Positions 24,805 to 35,113 are shown, numbered from the stretch's first letter. The stretch: DNA of 64,000 bases from Bradyrhizobium sp. B097 (GCF_038957035.1 NZ_CP152412.1:2166501-2230500), one strand, 5' to 3'. Translations and numbers: made by a program. Notes: a model not told the origin generated them from the letters alone.

Positions 24805-26070
24805 TCAGCCAGTCCGCTGCACGATCGGCGGCTTGGCGTTCAATCCCTCGACCTGGAAGCCGGCGACGCGCTTGTAGTTGGCGGCAATGTCTTCCAGCTC
24901 CTGCTGCGACAGCACCTCGGTGACGACGCCGAAGCCGTTGGGTGCGCGCTCCTCGACCAGCTGCATCACCTGCTCCGGGCCGTTGCGGCGGTTGAGCATC
25001 ACGAGGTCGGTCGTCGCCGGGCGCCGTTCGGCCTCATAGGCCAACAGCGCCGCCTGCGTTGCACCGTGCGCCAAAATCTCGCGCGTCAGCGTGCGCGCAT
25101 CCAAAATCGCCTGCGAGGCGCCGTTGGAGCCGATCGGGTACATCGGGTGCGCGGCGTCGCCCATCAGCGTGACGCGGCCGAAGGTCCATTGCGGGATCGG
25201 ATCGCGATCGACCAGCGGATATTCATAGGCGTGCGGGCAGTTTCGGATCAGGCCGGGCACGTCGAGCCAGTCGAAATTCCAGCTCTCGAACCACGGCAGG
25301 AACTCGTCGAGTTTTGCCGTGCGGTTATAGTCCTCGCGGCGCCACTGATAGGTCGGCGGCATGTGGCGCTCGGCGACCCAGTTGATGTCGAACTTGCCGT
25401 CGGGGCCGGCCTCCTTCGAGATCGGATAGCAGACGAATTTCAGGATCTCGTGGCCGGCCATGATCATGGTGCGGCCGGTCAGGAAGGCATTGCCGCGGGT
25501 GATGCCGCGCCACAGGATGCGGCCGTTCCAGATCGGCGGCCCTTCCTGCGGGTAAAGCTTCTCGCGCACCGCCGAGTGGATGCCATCGGCGGCGATCAGC
25601 ACCGCGCCGCCATGGCTGCCGGCCGGCTTGCCGGTCGCCTTGTCGATGAAGTCGGCGCGGACGCCGTCGGCGGTCTCGGTCCAGCCGGTGAGATGATGGC
25701 TGGTCAGGATGTTCTCACGTCCCAGCCGTTCGGTCGCGGCATCGAGCAGCAGCTGCTGCAGCCGGCCGCGATGGATCGAGAACTGCGGCCATTTATAGCC
25801 GGCCTCGAGCCCGCGCGGCTCGCTCCAGATCGGCTTGCCGTGCTTGGAGAAATAGGCGAGCTCGCGGGTCCGCACCGCCGATGCGTCGAGCACATCGTGC
25901 AGGCCGAGCTCGATCAACTCGCGCACCGCATGCGGCAGCACGTTGATGCCGACGCCGAGCGGCCGCAATTCGGGCACGCTCTCGAACACGCGGCAGGGCA
26001 CGCCGATCTGGTGCAGGCTGAGCGCCAGCGTCAGCCCGCCAATTCCGCCACCTGCAATGAGCACAGTCAT
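24805..26070 (-). CDS. FAD-dependent monooxygenase (aromatic hydroxylase type)
   Basis: 421 residues from ATG 26070. The N-terminal FAD motif VLIAGGGIGGLTLALSLHQ (GxGxxG) and the second FAD motif TLMGDAAHPMYPIGSNGASQAI (GD near residue 305) identify a class A flavoprotein monooxygenase, of the salicylate or p-hydroxybenzoate hydroxylase type. It is soluble, and its aromatic substrate is unknown. The gene is divergent from a glutathione S-transferase gene 172 bp away. Confidence 0.88.
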   Translation of the reverse strand: MTVLIAGGGIGGLTLALSLHQIGVPCRVFESVPELRPLGVGINVLPHAVRELIELGLHDVLDASAVRTRELAYFSKHGKPIWSEPRGLEAGYKWPQFSIHRGRLQQLLLDAATERLGRENILTSHHLTGWTETADGVRADFIDKATGKPAGSHGGAVLIAADGIHSAVREKLYPQEGPPIWNGRILWRGITRGNAFLTGRTMIMAGHEILKFVCYPISKEAGPDGKFDINWVAERHMPPTYQWRREDYNRTAKLDEFLPWFESWNFDWLDVPGLIRNCPHAYEYPLVDRDPIPQWTFGRVTLMGDAAHPMYPIGSNGASQAILDARTLTREILAHGATQAALLAYEAERRPATTDLVMLNRRNGPEQVMQLVEERAPNGFGVVTEVLSQQELEDIAANYKRVAGFQVEGLNAKPPIVQRTG

Positions 26071-26242
26071 GAAAAGCCCTCTCGATTGGCCATCGTCATC
26101 GCATGGCGGCCCCGCTGCGGGCAAGGTCCGCGGCGCCGCGCGGGGTGGACTGCAAGAGGGGCTGCCGCTAACGTCCGCCGCATCTCAAAACAAGCCAGGC
26201 CGGGTTCGCACCGAACCGACAAGGCCCGCAGAGGACAACGAC

Positions 26243-26863
26243 ATGCTCAAGCTCTACACCGCCCCCGGCACCTGCGCCCTCGCGTCCCACATTGCACTGG
26301 CCGAGGCCGGCGCGCCCTACACGGTCGAGCGGCTCGATTTCAAGATCAACCAGCAGAACAGCCCGGAGTATCTGAAGATCAATCCGAAGGGCCGCGTTCC
26401 GTCGCTGGTGATCGACCGCGGCGTGCTGACCGAGACGCCGGCGATGCTGGCCTACATCGCGCAGACCTATCCGCAGGCCAAGCTCGCGCCGCTCGACGAC
26501 GCTTTCGCATTCGCGAAGCTGCAGGCCTTCAATTCCTACCTCTGCTCGACGGTGCATGTCTGCCACGCCCACAAGATGCGCGGCGCGCGCTGGGCGACGC
26601 AGGAGACTTCGTTCGCCGACATGAAGACGATGGTTCCGAAGACCATGGGCGCCTGCTTCAACCTGATCGAGCGCGACATGCTGAAGGGCCCGTGGGTGAT
26701 GGGCGACAGCTACACGGTCGGCGACGCCTATCTCTACACGCTGACCCTCTGGCTCGACGGCGACGGCGTCGACATCGCGACCCTGCCCAAGGTGAAGGCC
26801 CATCGCGCCGCGATGGAGCAGCGGCCGGCGGTGCAGAAGGTCCTGGCCGAGCAGAGGGTGTAA
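26243..26863 (+). CDS. Glutathione S-transferase
   Basis: 206 residues from ATG 26243 (MLKLYTAPGTCALASHIALAEAG), with AGAGGA nearby as a ribosome binding site. The thioredoxin-like N-domain contains the conserved GRVPSLVID cis-Pro segment and the TETPAMLAYIA helix for glutathione binding. The Cys in PGTCALASH takes the usual catalytic position, as in beta-class bacterial enzymes. The C-domain contains VMGDSYTVGDAYLYT, the family N-capping motif. It may detoxify electrophiles from aromatic metabolism next door, but this is inference. Confidence 0.93.
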   Translation: MLKLYTAPGTCALASHIALAEAGAPYTVERLDFKINQQNSPEYLKINPKGRVPSLVIDRGVLTETPAMLAYIAQTYPQAKLAPLDDAFAFAKLQAFNSYLCSTVHVCHAHKMRGARWATQETSFADMKTMVPKTMGACFNLIERDMLKGPWVMGDSYTVGDAYLYTLTLWLDGDGVDIATLPKVKAHRAAMEQRPAVQKVLAEQRV

Positions 26864-26896
26864 GGCAGAGAGCAACGCGGAAGCCAAGAACTCGGT

Positions 26897-26996
26897 GTCG
26901 TCCCGGCGAAAGCCGGGACCTGTGGTGCGCTGGGGCCACAGCCTTCATCCACGATTCAGAATGGTGGTTATGGGTCCCGGCCTTCGCCGGGACGAC
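26897..26996. repeat. Palindromic intergenic repeat, family B (CGG variant)
   Basis: Left GTCGTCCCGGCGAAAGCCGG; right GGTTATGGGTCCCGGCC ending GCCGGGACGAC. Compared with the copy at 7925, the mini-hairpin stem has changed from CTG/CAG to CGG/CCG on both sides, keeping pairing. Confidence 0.87.
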
Positions 26997-27014
26997 GCGG
27001 GGGATGGGGCGCCA

Positions 27015-27929
27015 CTACACCTTCCGCGTCTCGAGCTCCCGTCCGGTCTCCAGCATCAGCCGGCGCAGCCAGATCGAGCCGGGATCCATCTGGGCTCGTG
27101 TCGGATAGAACATGTGCTGCTCGTCGATGCCGGGATCGAGCGGCGGCGTCACCGTCACCAGCGATAATTGTTTCGACAGCGCGGAGATCAGCCGGCGCGG
27201 CACGAAGGCGACGAGGTCGGTGCGCGCGGTGACGTGCAGCGCCTCGATATAGCCCGGCACCACCAGCGCGATCCGCCGCTGGATGCCCTTGGCGCGCAGC
27301 CAGGTGTCGATCAGGTCCTCGTTGTGGCCACGGATGATCACGGCGACATGCCGCGCGGCCAGGAACGCCTCGCGCTTCCTGAGCTTGACGCCGGCGGGAT
27401 GACCGCGCCGCACCGCCAGCGCATCGATGTCGGTGTAGAGCCGCTGGCGGTGAAATCCCTTGAAGGAATTGCCGATCGAGATCACGAGATCGATGGTGCG
27501 GGCGAAGTCGGGCGTGAAGATCGGGGAGCTCCGCCACGGCACCACGTCGATGGTGACGTTCGGCGCCAGCTGAGTCACCTTCTCCATCAGCCGCGGCATC
27601 AACAGCTCGACCGCGAGGTCGGGCATCATGAGGCGGAAATGCCGCTCGCTGCGCGCGGGGTCGAAATCATCGGATACGAACAGCGTGCGCACCTGGTCGA
27701 GCGCCTGCGCCAGCGGTGAACGCAGCGCCTGTGCCCGCGGCGTCAGCTCCATCCGCGCGCCGTTGCGTACCAAGAGCGGATCGCCGATCAGGTCGCGCAG
27801 CCGCTGTAGCGCGTGGCTGGTCGCGGGCTGCGACAGGTTGAGCCGCATCGCGGCGCGGCTGACATTGGCGTCGCGCAGCAGGGCGTCGAGTGCGACCAGC
27901 AGATTGAGGTCAAGCGAATTCAAATTCAT
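27015..27929 (-). CDS. LysR-family transcriptional regulator
   Basis: 304 residues from ATG 27929. The winged helix-turn-helix is at residues 4-63 (LDLNLLVALDALLRDANVSRAAMRL, then SQPATSHALQRLRD), followed by a substrate-binding domain from about residue 93. The NodD-like motif pattern of LysR members that begin MNLNSLDLNLL is present, but nothing links it to nodulation. It is divergent from the NTF2-like gene at 28080, its most likely target. The 150-bp gap between them has an AT-rich stretch with AGGTG/CACCT arms at 27931-27954. Confidence 0.92.
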   Translation of the reverse strand: MNLNSLDLNLLVALDALLRDANVSRAAMRLNLSQPATSHALQRLRDLIGDPLLVRNGARMELTPRAQALRSPLAQALDQVRTLFVSDDFDPARSERHFRLMMPDLAVELLMPRLMEKVTQLAPNVTIDVVPWRSSPIFTPDFARTIDLVISIGNSFKGFHRQRLYTDIDALAVRRGHPAGVKLRKREAFLAARHVAVIIRGHNEDLIDTWLRAKGIQRRIALVVPGYIEALHVTARTDLVAFVPRRLISALSKQLSLVTVTPPLDPGIDEQHMFYPTRAQMDPGSIWLRRLMLETGRELETRKV

Positions 27930-28079
27930 CAGGTGAATATATATCATACCACCTATCGATTGGAAGAATGTGCGTCGGCGTCGCATGATCGGGAGGCAAG
28001 GCGTTCTCACGCGAGGCGAATAGCGCTTCGCTTGAGGAAATGCCTGAAATCAGAGCCAACCATCGCAAGGAGACGCGCC

Positions 28080-28526
28080 ATGAGCGCAGCCGACAACAAG
28101 AAACTGGTGCAGGAGATATTCGTGGTCGCGAGCAATCCCGATCCCGCGGTGCGCGAGAAATCGCTGTTCATGGCGACGCTCGCCGACGACGCGATCTGGA
28201 CCGTGACCGGGCAATATTCCTGGTCGCGCACCTTCACCGGCAAGCAATCGATCATGAACGATCTGCACGGCACCGTCCGATCCAGGCTGGTGGAACGGAC
28301 CCGCACGGTCGCCCATCGTATCATCGCCGACGGCGATATCGTGGTGGTCGAGGCCAAGGGCAACAACCTGACCAAGGAGGGCCAGCGTTACGACAACGAC
28401 TATTGCATGGTGTTCCGCTTCGACGGCGGCGGCCGGATCAAGGAGGTGCGGGAATATTGCGACTCGGTGCTGACCGAGAAGGCACTTGGTCCGTTTCCGG
28501 CGGCCGCGGTTCGCGCGGCGGGTTAG
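28080..28526 (+). CDS. NTF2-like (SnoaL-type) protein
   Basis: 148 residues from ATG 28080, with AAGGAG eight bases upstream. It has the NTF2/SnoaL cone fold pattern: N-terminal helices, DDAIWTVTGQYSWSRTFTGK, then GDIVVVEAKGNNLTKEGQRYDNDYCMVFRFDGG and IKEVREYCDS. Such proteins act as isomerases, cyclases or polyketide hydroxylases, or bind small ligands. It is probably regulated by the divergent LysR gene. Substrate unknown. Confidence 0.85.
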   Translation: MSAADNKKLVQEIFVVASNPDPAVREKSLFMATLADDAIWTVTGQYSWSRTFTGKQSIMNDLHGTVRSRLVERTRTVAHRIIADGDIVVVEAKGNNLTKEGQRYDNDYCMVFRFDGGGRIKEVREYCDSVLTEKALGPFPAAAVRAAG

Positions 28527-28707
28527 GTGCCTGGTTGCCGGTCTCGCGGCGGCGCTCGCCTGGATCGGGCAGTGGCGTGAGAACCGGCGCGCATGGCGGC
28601 AGCTTGCCGCTATGAGTGAACGCGAGTTGCAGGATATCGGGATCTGCCGTGCCGACGTTGTCGACCACGGCCGGTATGACAAGGGCAGGCCGTACTGGCC
28701 GCCGTGA
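28486..28707 (+). CDS. DUF1127 small arginine-rich protein
   Basis: The C-terminal 45 residues (WRENRRAWRQLAAMSERELQDIGICRADV) are a clear DUF1127 domain, found in small alphaproteobacterial proteins tied to RNA and phosphate or carbon metabolism. There is no ATG; TTG 28486 gives 73 residues and a 41-bp overlap with the NTF2 gene, but a start at or just after the NTF2 stop (28527) is also possible. The N-terminal part is therefore uncertain while the DUF1127 end is solid. Confidence 0.7.
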   Translation: MVRFRRPRFARRVRCLVAGLAAALAWIGQWRENRRAWRQLAAMSERELQDIGICRADVVDHGRYDKGRPYWPP

Positions 28708-28779
28708 GATCGAAACGATCGCAGCATGCAGGGTGGGCAACGCGCAAGCGCGCCCACCTGCGCAGCGTTTAAGGGCGGC

Positions 28780-29466
28780 TTACGCCACCTTGGACTTGAG
28801 ATGGCCGAACATGATGTTGCGGGCCTCGTCGTCCATTTCGGCCTTGAAGGTGTGCTTGTCCTTCAGCGCGTTGGCGCGGGCCGCCGCGGGCCGCGCCGAG
28901 ATCTCGTCGAGCAGCCGCTTCACATTCGGGTATTTGGCAAAGCCTTCCTCGCCGAGGATGAAGGTTGCCATCCGCACCCAGCCCCAGAACGCCATGTCGA
29001 CGATCGAATAGGCGTCGCCGACCATGTAGCGGCTCTTCGCCAGGTGATCGTCGAGGATCTTGTAGTGGCGATGCGCCTCGTACTGGTAGCGGTTGTTGGC
29101 GTAGTCGAGGTCCTTCGGCGCGAAATGCTTGAAATGCACGGCCTGGCCGGAATAGGGGCCGACGCCGGTCGCGATGAACATCAGCCAGGACAGCGTCGCG
29201 GCGCGGTTGGCCGGGGTGTTGGCGGGCAGGAACTTGCCGTGCTCCTCGGCGAGGTAGAGCAGGATCGCGTTGGAGTCGAACACGAAGATGCCGTCGTCGT
29301 CGATCGCCGGCACCTTGCCGTTCGGATTGACCTTGAGGAAGTCGGGCGCGAACTGCTCGCCCTTGCGGGTGTCGACCGGGATCGCTTCGAAGGGTAGGCC
29401 GGACTCTTCCAGAAACAGCGCGACCTTCATCGGGTTCGGCGCGCCGTTGAAATAGAATTTGATCAT
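28780..29466 (-). CDS. Glutathione S-transferase, YfcG/Ure2-like
   Basis: 228 residues from ATG 29466 with GGGAG upstream. The N-domain begins MIKFYFNGAPNPMKVALFLEE and includes KVNPNGKVPAIDDDG and FDSNAILLYLAEEHG, the glutathione-site motifs of the Ure2/YfcG group, which often have disulfide-bond reductase activity. The C-domain has YMVGDAYSIVDMAFWGW, the N-capping box. It stands alone and has no obvious regulatory site. Confidence 0.92.
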   Translation of the reverse strand: MIKFYFNGAPNPMKVALFLEESGLPFEAIPVDTRKGEQFAPDFLKVNPNGKVPAIDDDGIFVFDSNAILLYLAEEHGKFLPANTPANRAATLSWLMFIATGVGPYSGQAVHFKHFAPKDLDYANNRYQYEAHRHYKILDDHLAKSRYMVGDAYSIVDMAFWGWVRMATFILGEEGFAKYPNVKRLLDEISARPAAARANALKDKHTFKAEMDDEARNIMFGHLKSKVA

Positions 29467-29603
29467 GAAGTGACTCCCTTGGTTCTTGTGACCGGCGAGA
29501 TCGGGACGCGGCGGGCGAGGGCCGCAGACCGGCCCCTCATGCGCAAACTTCGCCGCAATGCGCAAGCGACGAGTTTGTGAATCAGGGTCGCGTGCCGCGC
29601 TGG

Positions 29604-29930
29604 TCAGCCGACCCAGAAGAAGCCCAGGATACCCGCGACGACCAGCGCAACGCCAGCGACGTCCAGCACGGCGGCGGAGCGGGTCGCAGCATGCAGGTTG
29701 GAAAGCTGTGTCGCGCGCTCGGAGCCGCGGGCATAGCCGTGGACGATGACCCCTTCATTGAATTCGCTGTGCGCCTCGAGGGCAAGCGTCAGGCCGACGC
29801 AGACCAGCAGGATGCCGAAAATGATCAGGCCGAAGAATCCGAGCAGGCCGATCAGCAGCATCGGAAACATGCCGAGCAGGAAGACCGGCAACAGCGGCAC
29901 CAGCAGCAATGTCTCGGATTGTCTTCGCAT
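29604..29930 (-). CDS. Small membrane protein of unknown function
   Basis: 108 residues. Membrane segments at about 8-28, 30-52 and 88-106 (LIGLLGFFGLIIFGILLVCVGL and VAGVALVVAGILGFFWVG); the loop at 52-86 is hydrophilic (EFNEGVIVHGYARGSERATQ). I recognise no family. The codon use and start at ATG 29930 look normal. It is flanked by a GST gene and a palindromic repeat. Confidence 0.6.
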   Translation of the reverse strand: MRRQSETLLLVPLLPVFLLGMFPMLLIGLLGFFGLIIFGILLVCVGLTLALEAHSEFNEGVIVHGYARGSERATQLSNLHAATRSAAVLDVAGVALVVAGILGFFWVG

Positions 29931-30028
29931 CGGGCGACCAATCGAAACGGCGAGTGACGGAGGTCAATGTAGGCCCGCCGCCGCGGCGCAACAAGGTGGC
30001 CGGCGTTCAAGACGGCGTCATCGACCTC

Positions 30029-30152
30029 GTCATTCCGGGGCGCCGCGGAGCGGCGAGCCCGGAATCCATTGCGCCACGTGCTCAGCGGCCGATGGATTCC
30101 GGGCTCTCGCTTCGCGAGCCCTCAGATGCGCAATTGCGCATCGGGGAATGAC
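30029..30152. repeat. Palindromic intergenic repeat, family A with stem extension
   Basis: Arms GTCATTCCGGGGCG and CGGGGAATGAC, inner GGAATCCATTG and GATGGATTCCGGGCTC. The right arm carries the extra palindrome GATGCGCAATTGCGCATC (30125-30142), the same module seen inside family B copies at 16110 and 44722. Confidence 0.87.
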
Positions 30153-30183
30153 GAGAGTAGATGACTAGAATTGCGGCGGCCGC

Positions 30184-31697
<1,514 letters not shown>

Positions 31698-32636
31698 ATG
31701 CGCTATGATGATTTCCGCCGCAGCGACGATGTCGAAGACCGTCGCGACGACAGCGGGGGCGGCGGTGGTGGTGGCGGCTTCGGGATTCCGATGGGCGGCG
31801 GTGGCGGGCTCGGCATCGGCACGGTCATCGTGCTCGGCCTGCTCGGCTATGCCTTCGGCATCGATCCGCGCATCCTGATCGGCGGCGCCGAGATTCTCAC
31901 CGGCGGCGGCCAGGCGCCGAGCTATCAGACCGACCGGCAGTCGTCGGGCGGGCAGGCCAAGCGCGGCGCGCCGACCGACGAGATGGGCAGCATGATCGCC
32001 GGCATCCTGGGTGAAATCGACGATCGCTGGAGCGAGATCTTCCAGGCCAGCGGCCAGACCTACACCGGTCCGAAGATCGTGCTGTTCCGCAACGCCACCA
32101 ATGGCGGCCGCTGCGGCATGGCGCAGTCGGCGATGGGACCGTTCTACTGCCCGCCGGACAAGACCATCTTCCTCGACACCGGTTTCTTCCGCGAGGTCGA
32201 GACGCGCTTCCGCGGCTGCTCGGGCAACGCCTGCAAATTCACCGCGGCCTATATCATCGCGCATGAGGCCGGCCATCACATCCAGAACCTGCTCGGCATC
32301 ATCCCGCGCGTGAACCGGTTGCAGCAGCAGGCCGGCAGCAAGGCCGAGGCCAACGCGCTGCAGGTCAAGGTCGAGTTGCAGGCCGACTGCCTCTCCGGCG
32401 TCTGGGTCAACCGCGAGGAGAAGAAGCGGCCGGGCTTCCTCGAGGCCGGCGATATCGATGCCGCGCTGACCACGGCGAATGCGATCGGCGACGACACGCT
32501 GCAGCGGCAGGCGACGGGCCGGGTGGTGCCCGACTCCTTTACCCACGGCTCAGCCGCGCAGCGCAAGCAGTGGTTCATGACCGGCTACCAGCAGGGCACC
32601 GTGCAGGCCTGCAACACGTTCGGCGGCAACGGCTAG
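31698..32636 (+). CDS. Neutral zinc metallopeptidase (YpfJ family)
   Basis: 312 residues. The N-terminus has a Gly-rich stretch (residues 20-40) followed by one membrane segment (about 41-60), which places the catalytic part outside the membrane. The zinc motif HEAGHHIQN lies near residue 197, with the third ligand probably in the ELQADC segment (Asp/Glu near 230). The upstream FYCPPDKTIFLDTGFF is also family-conserved. The family's substrates are unknown. ATG 31698 has AAGGGAA upstream. Confidence 0.9.
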   Translation: MRYDDFRRSDDVEDRRDDSGGGGGGGGFGIPMGGGGGLGIGTVIVLGLLGYAFGIDPRILIGGAEILTGGGQAPSYQTDRQSSGGQAKRGAPTDEMGSMIAGILGEIDDRWSEIFQASGQTYTGPKIVLFRNATNGGRCGMAQSAMGPFYCPPDKTIFLDTGFFREVETRFRGCSGNACKFTAAYIIAHEAGHHIQNLLGIIPRVNRLQQQAGSKAEANALQVKVELQADCLSGVWVNREEKKRPGFLEAGDIDAALTTANAIGDDTLQRQATGRVVPDSFTHGSAAQRKQWFMTGYQQGTVQACNTFGGNG

Positions 32637-32680
32637 TCATTGTTGATTGATCGCCGGGTGTAGCCGCGATTTCGGTTCAC

Positions 32681-32807
32681 CTCTCCCGCTTGCGGGGGAG
32701 GTCGCATCGCATCTTCAGATGCGATGCGGGTGGGGGCTCTCTCCTCACAAAGCTCCGACTCGCGGCGACACCCCCACCCCAACCCTCCCCCGCAAGCGGG
32801 AGAGGGA
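32681..32807. repeat. Palindromic intergenic repeat, family E
   Basis: Left CTCTCCCGCTTGCGGGGGAGG and right CTCCCCCGCAAGCGGGAGAG, with an inner GCATCGCATCTTCAGATGCGA hairpin. The right end is 15 bp before the moaB ATG, so the repeat supplies moaB's upstream region, including its purine-rich ribosome-binding stretch. Confidence 0.87.
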
Positions 32808-32822
32808 GCGAGAGAGCAAGCC

Positions 32823-33383
32823 ATGTCGACCGACGAATCCAAAACCTTCATCCCGCTCAACATCGCGGTGCTGACGATTTCCGACACCCGCACGCTGGCC
32901 GATGACAGGTCGGGCACCACGCTCGCCGACCGTCTCACCGCGGCCGGCCACAAGCTCGCGGCGCGCGAGATCGTCACCGACGATGTCGGGGCGATCCGGG
33001 CCGTGATCCGGCGCTGGATCGCAGACCCGGGCGTCGATGCCGTCATCACCACCGGCGGCACCGGCTTTACCGGCCGCGACGTGACGCCGGAGGCGGTCGA
33101 GCCGTTGTTCGAGAAGCGGATGGACGGCTTTTCGATCGCCTTTCATATGCTGAGCCATGCCAAGATCGGCGCATCGACGATCCAGAGCCGCGCTACCGCC
33201 GGCGTTGCGGGCGCGACCTTCATCTTCTGCCTGCCCGGTTCGCCCGGCGCCTGCCGCGACGGCTGGGACGGCATTTTGGCCGCGCAGCTCGACTACCGCA
33301 CGCGGCCCTGCAATTTCGTCGAGATCATGCCGCGGCTGGACGAACATCTGCGCCGCGCCAAGGCGAAGGGCGCGAGCGCGTAG
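32823..33383 (+). CDS. moaB: Molybdopterin adenylyltransferase / MoaB-family protein
   Basis: 186 residues from ATG 32823. MoaB/Mog fold: the MPT-binding motif ITTGGTGFTGRDVTPEAV (about residue 80) and LTISDTRTLADDRSG near the N-terminus. The family adenylylates molybdopterin or assists this step in molybdenum cofactor synthesis; E. coli MoaB itself is catalytically doubtful, and the exact role here is inferred. It is a single gene in the cytoplasm, with a family E palindrome just upstream. Confidence 0.92.
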   Translation: MSTDESKTFIPLNIAVLTISDTRTLADDRSGTTLADRLTAAGHKLAAREIVTDDVGAIRAVIRRWIADPGVDAVITTGGTGFTGRDVTPEAVEPLFEKRMDGFSIAFHMLSHAKIGASTIQSRATAGVAGATFIFCLPGSPGACRDGWDGILAAQLDYRTRPCNFVEIMPRLDEHLRRAKAKGASA

Positions 33384-33391
33384 CCACCACC

Positions 33392-33494
33392 GTCATTCCG
33401 GGGCGCACGCAGCGCGAGCCCGGAATCCATTTCGCCGCAGGTTCTGTGGCCCAATGGATTCCGGGCTCATCGCTGCGCGATGCCCCGGAATGAC
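33392..33494. repeat. Palindromic intergenic repeat, family A (long form)
   Basis: GTCATTCCGGGGCG at the left and GCCCCGGAATGAC at the right, with CCCGGAATCCATT and AATGGATTCCGGGC inside. It fills the gap between convergent moaB and the MarR-GNAT gene. Confidence 0.88.
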
Positions 33495-33510
33495 GGTGAG
33501 GGGGTGACGC

Positions 33511-34452
33511 CTAAAGCTCCAGCTCCCACGTCTCCCCCACCAGGTCGACGCCAAAGCTGTGGTGCTTCTCGTCCTTGATGCGCTCAAAGCCGGCGCGCGC
33601 GTAGATGCCGCGTGCGGCGACCAGGATGCTCTGGGTCCACAGCGTCATCTTCCTGTAGCCCATCTCGCGTGCGGAGCGGATGCATTGCTCGACCAGCGCG
33701 CGGCCGACGCCAAGCCCGCGGGCCTTCTCCTCCACCGCGAGCAGCCGCAGCTTGGCGACCCCGTCGCCGCCGTTGACCAGGAAGATCGAGCCGACCGGCT
33801 CGCCGTCGACCTCCGCGATCCAGCAATGCTCGCAGGTCGGATCGAACGATCGCAGAAACTGCGCGCAGATCTCGGCTACCAACGCCTCGTAACTGATGTC
33901 CCAGCCATATTCCTCCGCGTAGGCCCGTCCCTGTTGCGAGATCACCCAGCCGATGTCGCCGACGCGATGACTGCGCAGCAGGAAACCCACCGGCTTCTCG
34001 GCCGGCGGCTCCAGCGACTGCTCGATCGTGCTCATGGCGCGCACCACGGCTGCACGGCGGTCGCCGTCCATCTGCTTCAGCAGCGCCCCGACCTCGCTGC
34101 GCGAACGGCGGTCGAGGTCGGCGGCAGCGGTGCGGCCCTTGGCGGTGAGGGCGACCTCATTGACGCGCTTGTCGGCCTTTGACGGCTTGCGCGTCACGAT
34201 CTGGCGGCGCTGCAGTGCCTGTAGCGTGCGGCTGACGAAGCCGGCATCGAGGTCGAGATCGCGCACCAGATCGGTCGCGGTGCAGTCCGTGCGATGCGCG
34301 AGCTCGTAGATGATCCGCGCTTCCTGCAACGTGAACGAGGAATGCAGCAGCTTCGGCTCGATGATGCCGAGCTTGCGGGTATAGAACCGGCTGAAGCCGC
34401 GGACCGCGGCGACCTGGCTCTCGAGGGCGGTGTCATAGGAGTTTGATTTCAT
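33511..34452 (-). CDS. MarR-GNAT fusion regulator/acetyltransferase
   Basis: 313 residues from ATG 34452. Residues 1 to about 150 form a MarR winged helix (ARIIYELAHRTDCTATDLVRDLDLDAGFVSRTLQAL, then VTRKPSKADKRVNEV). Residues from about 160 are a GNAT acetyltransferase with the acetyl-CoA loop VEEKARGLGVGRALVEQC (Q/RxxGxG/A). Such fusions are common in rhizobia and probably sense a ligand through MarR. Two palindromes overlapping the start (34442-34456 and 34462-34480) fit autoregulation. The acetylation substrate is unknown. Confidence 0.9.
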   Translation of the reverse strand: MKSNSYDTALESQVAAVRGFSRFYTRKLGIIEPKLLHSSFTLQEARIIYELAHRTDCTATDLVRDLDLDAGFVSRTLQALQRRQIVTRKPSKADKRVNEVALTAKGRTAAADLDRRSRSEVGALLKQMDGDRRAAVVRAMSTIEQSLEPPAEKPVGFLLRSHRVGDIGWVISQQGRAYAEEYGWDISYEALVAEICAQFLRSFDPTCEHCWIAEVDGEPVGSIFLVNGGDGVAKLRLLAVEEKARGLGVGRALVEQCIRSAREMGYRKMTLWTQSILVAARGIYARAGFERIKDEKHHSFGVDLVGETWELEL

Positions 34453-34480
34453 CAAACATATTATTTGACAGAATCAAATA
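34442..34480 (-). promoter_or_regulatory. Two palindromic MarR-type operators
   Basis: TTTGAT-TTC-ATCAAA (34442-34456) is a perfect palindrome lying across the start codon. TATTTGA-CAGAA-TCAAATA (34462-34480) is a second one with 7-bp arms, just upstream. Both share the TTTGAT/ATCAAA half-site; each is a likely binding site for the downstream MarR domain. Confidence 0.7.
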
Positions 34481-34543
34481 ATCCGCAAGCGCTTTCTCGT
34501 GTTTGCTTCGCGCGAACCGGTGCCTGCTTGGCTTGAATATGCC

Positions 34544-35113
34544 CTACGCCACCATGATCCGGCTGCGCAGCATGGTGCGCGAGGAGCGGCCGAGCCGGCG
34601 CAGCAGGCGCGCCTCGGAGCGGCGGGCGTCCGGCCGGTAGCCGCCGATCCGCTCGTAATGCTCGCGCGCGATCAAGAGGCCCTGTTCGGCCGAGGGGCCG
34701 GTGATCATCCGGGCCACGAATTTGAGGCCGTCGCGCAGCCCGGGGTCGGTGTAGGGCGCGCGGGCGTAGCGGAAGATGCCGGCGCGGTCCTTGCCGCTTG
34801 CCGCCACCATCTGGATGAACTGGGTGGTCTCCTCGATCCAGCCGGCGTCGAGCACCGCGCCCGGATGCAGGAACATCAGCCAGGGCGAACGCGCCTGCCG
34901 CGCGCCTGCGGCGAGCGCCGCGGCGCGGGTGCCCTCGAAACGCAGGAAGTGACAGCCGGCGATGTCGGCGACGCGCTCCATCACATCGCTGTTGGTGCGG
35001 TCGACCAGCAGCACCTCGCGGATGACGCCGGCAGCCGCGCCCGGCACCAGCGCCGCGAGCGTTGCGACCGCGGTGCGCTCGACTCCGTCGGTGGGGATGA
35101 TCACGCTCAGCAT
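34544..35113 (-). CDS. Glycosyltransferase family 2-like protein
   Basis: 189 residues, start MLSVIIPTDGVERTAVATLAAL, a GT-A type nucleotide-sugar fold; LLVDRTNSDV and PWLMFLHPGAVLDAGWI correspond to the donor and acceptor regions, but the canonical DXD is not obvious (the HPGAV position). Short for the family, so it may be a divergent or partial glycosyltransferase. No membrane segment. The neighbouring genes do not indicate the glycan. Confidence 0.75.
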   Translation of the reverse strand: MLSVIIPTDGVERTAVATLAALVPGAAAGVIREVLLVDRTNSDVMERVADIAGCHFLRFEGTRAAALAAGARQARSPWLMFLHPGAVLDAGWIEETTQFIQMVAASGKDRAGIFRYARAPYTDPGLRDGLKFVARMITGPSAEQGLLIAREHYERIGGYRPDARRSEARLLRRLGRSSRTMLRSRIMVA

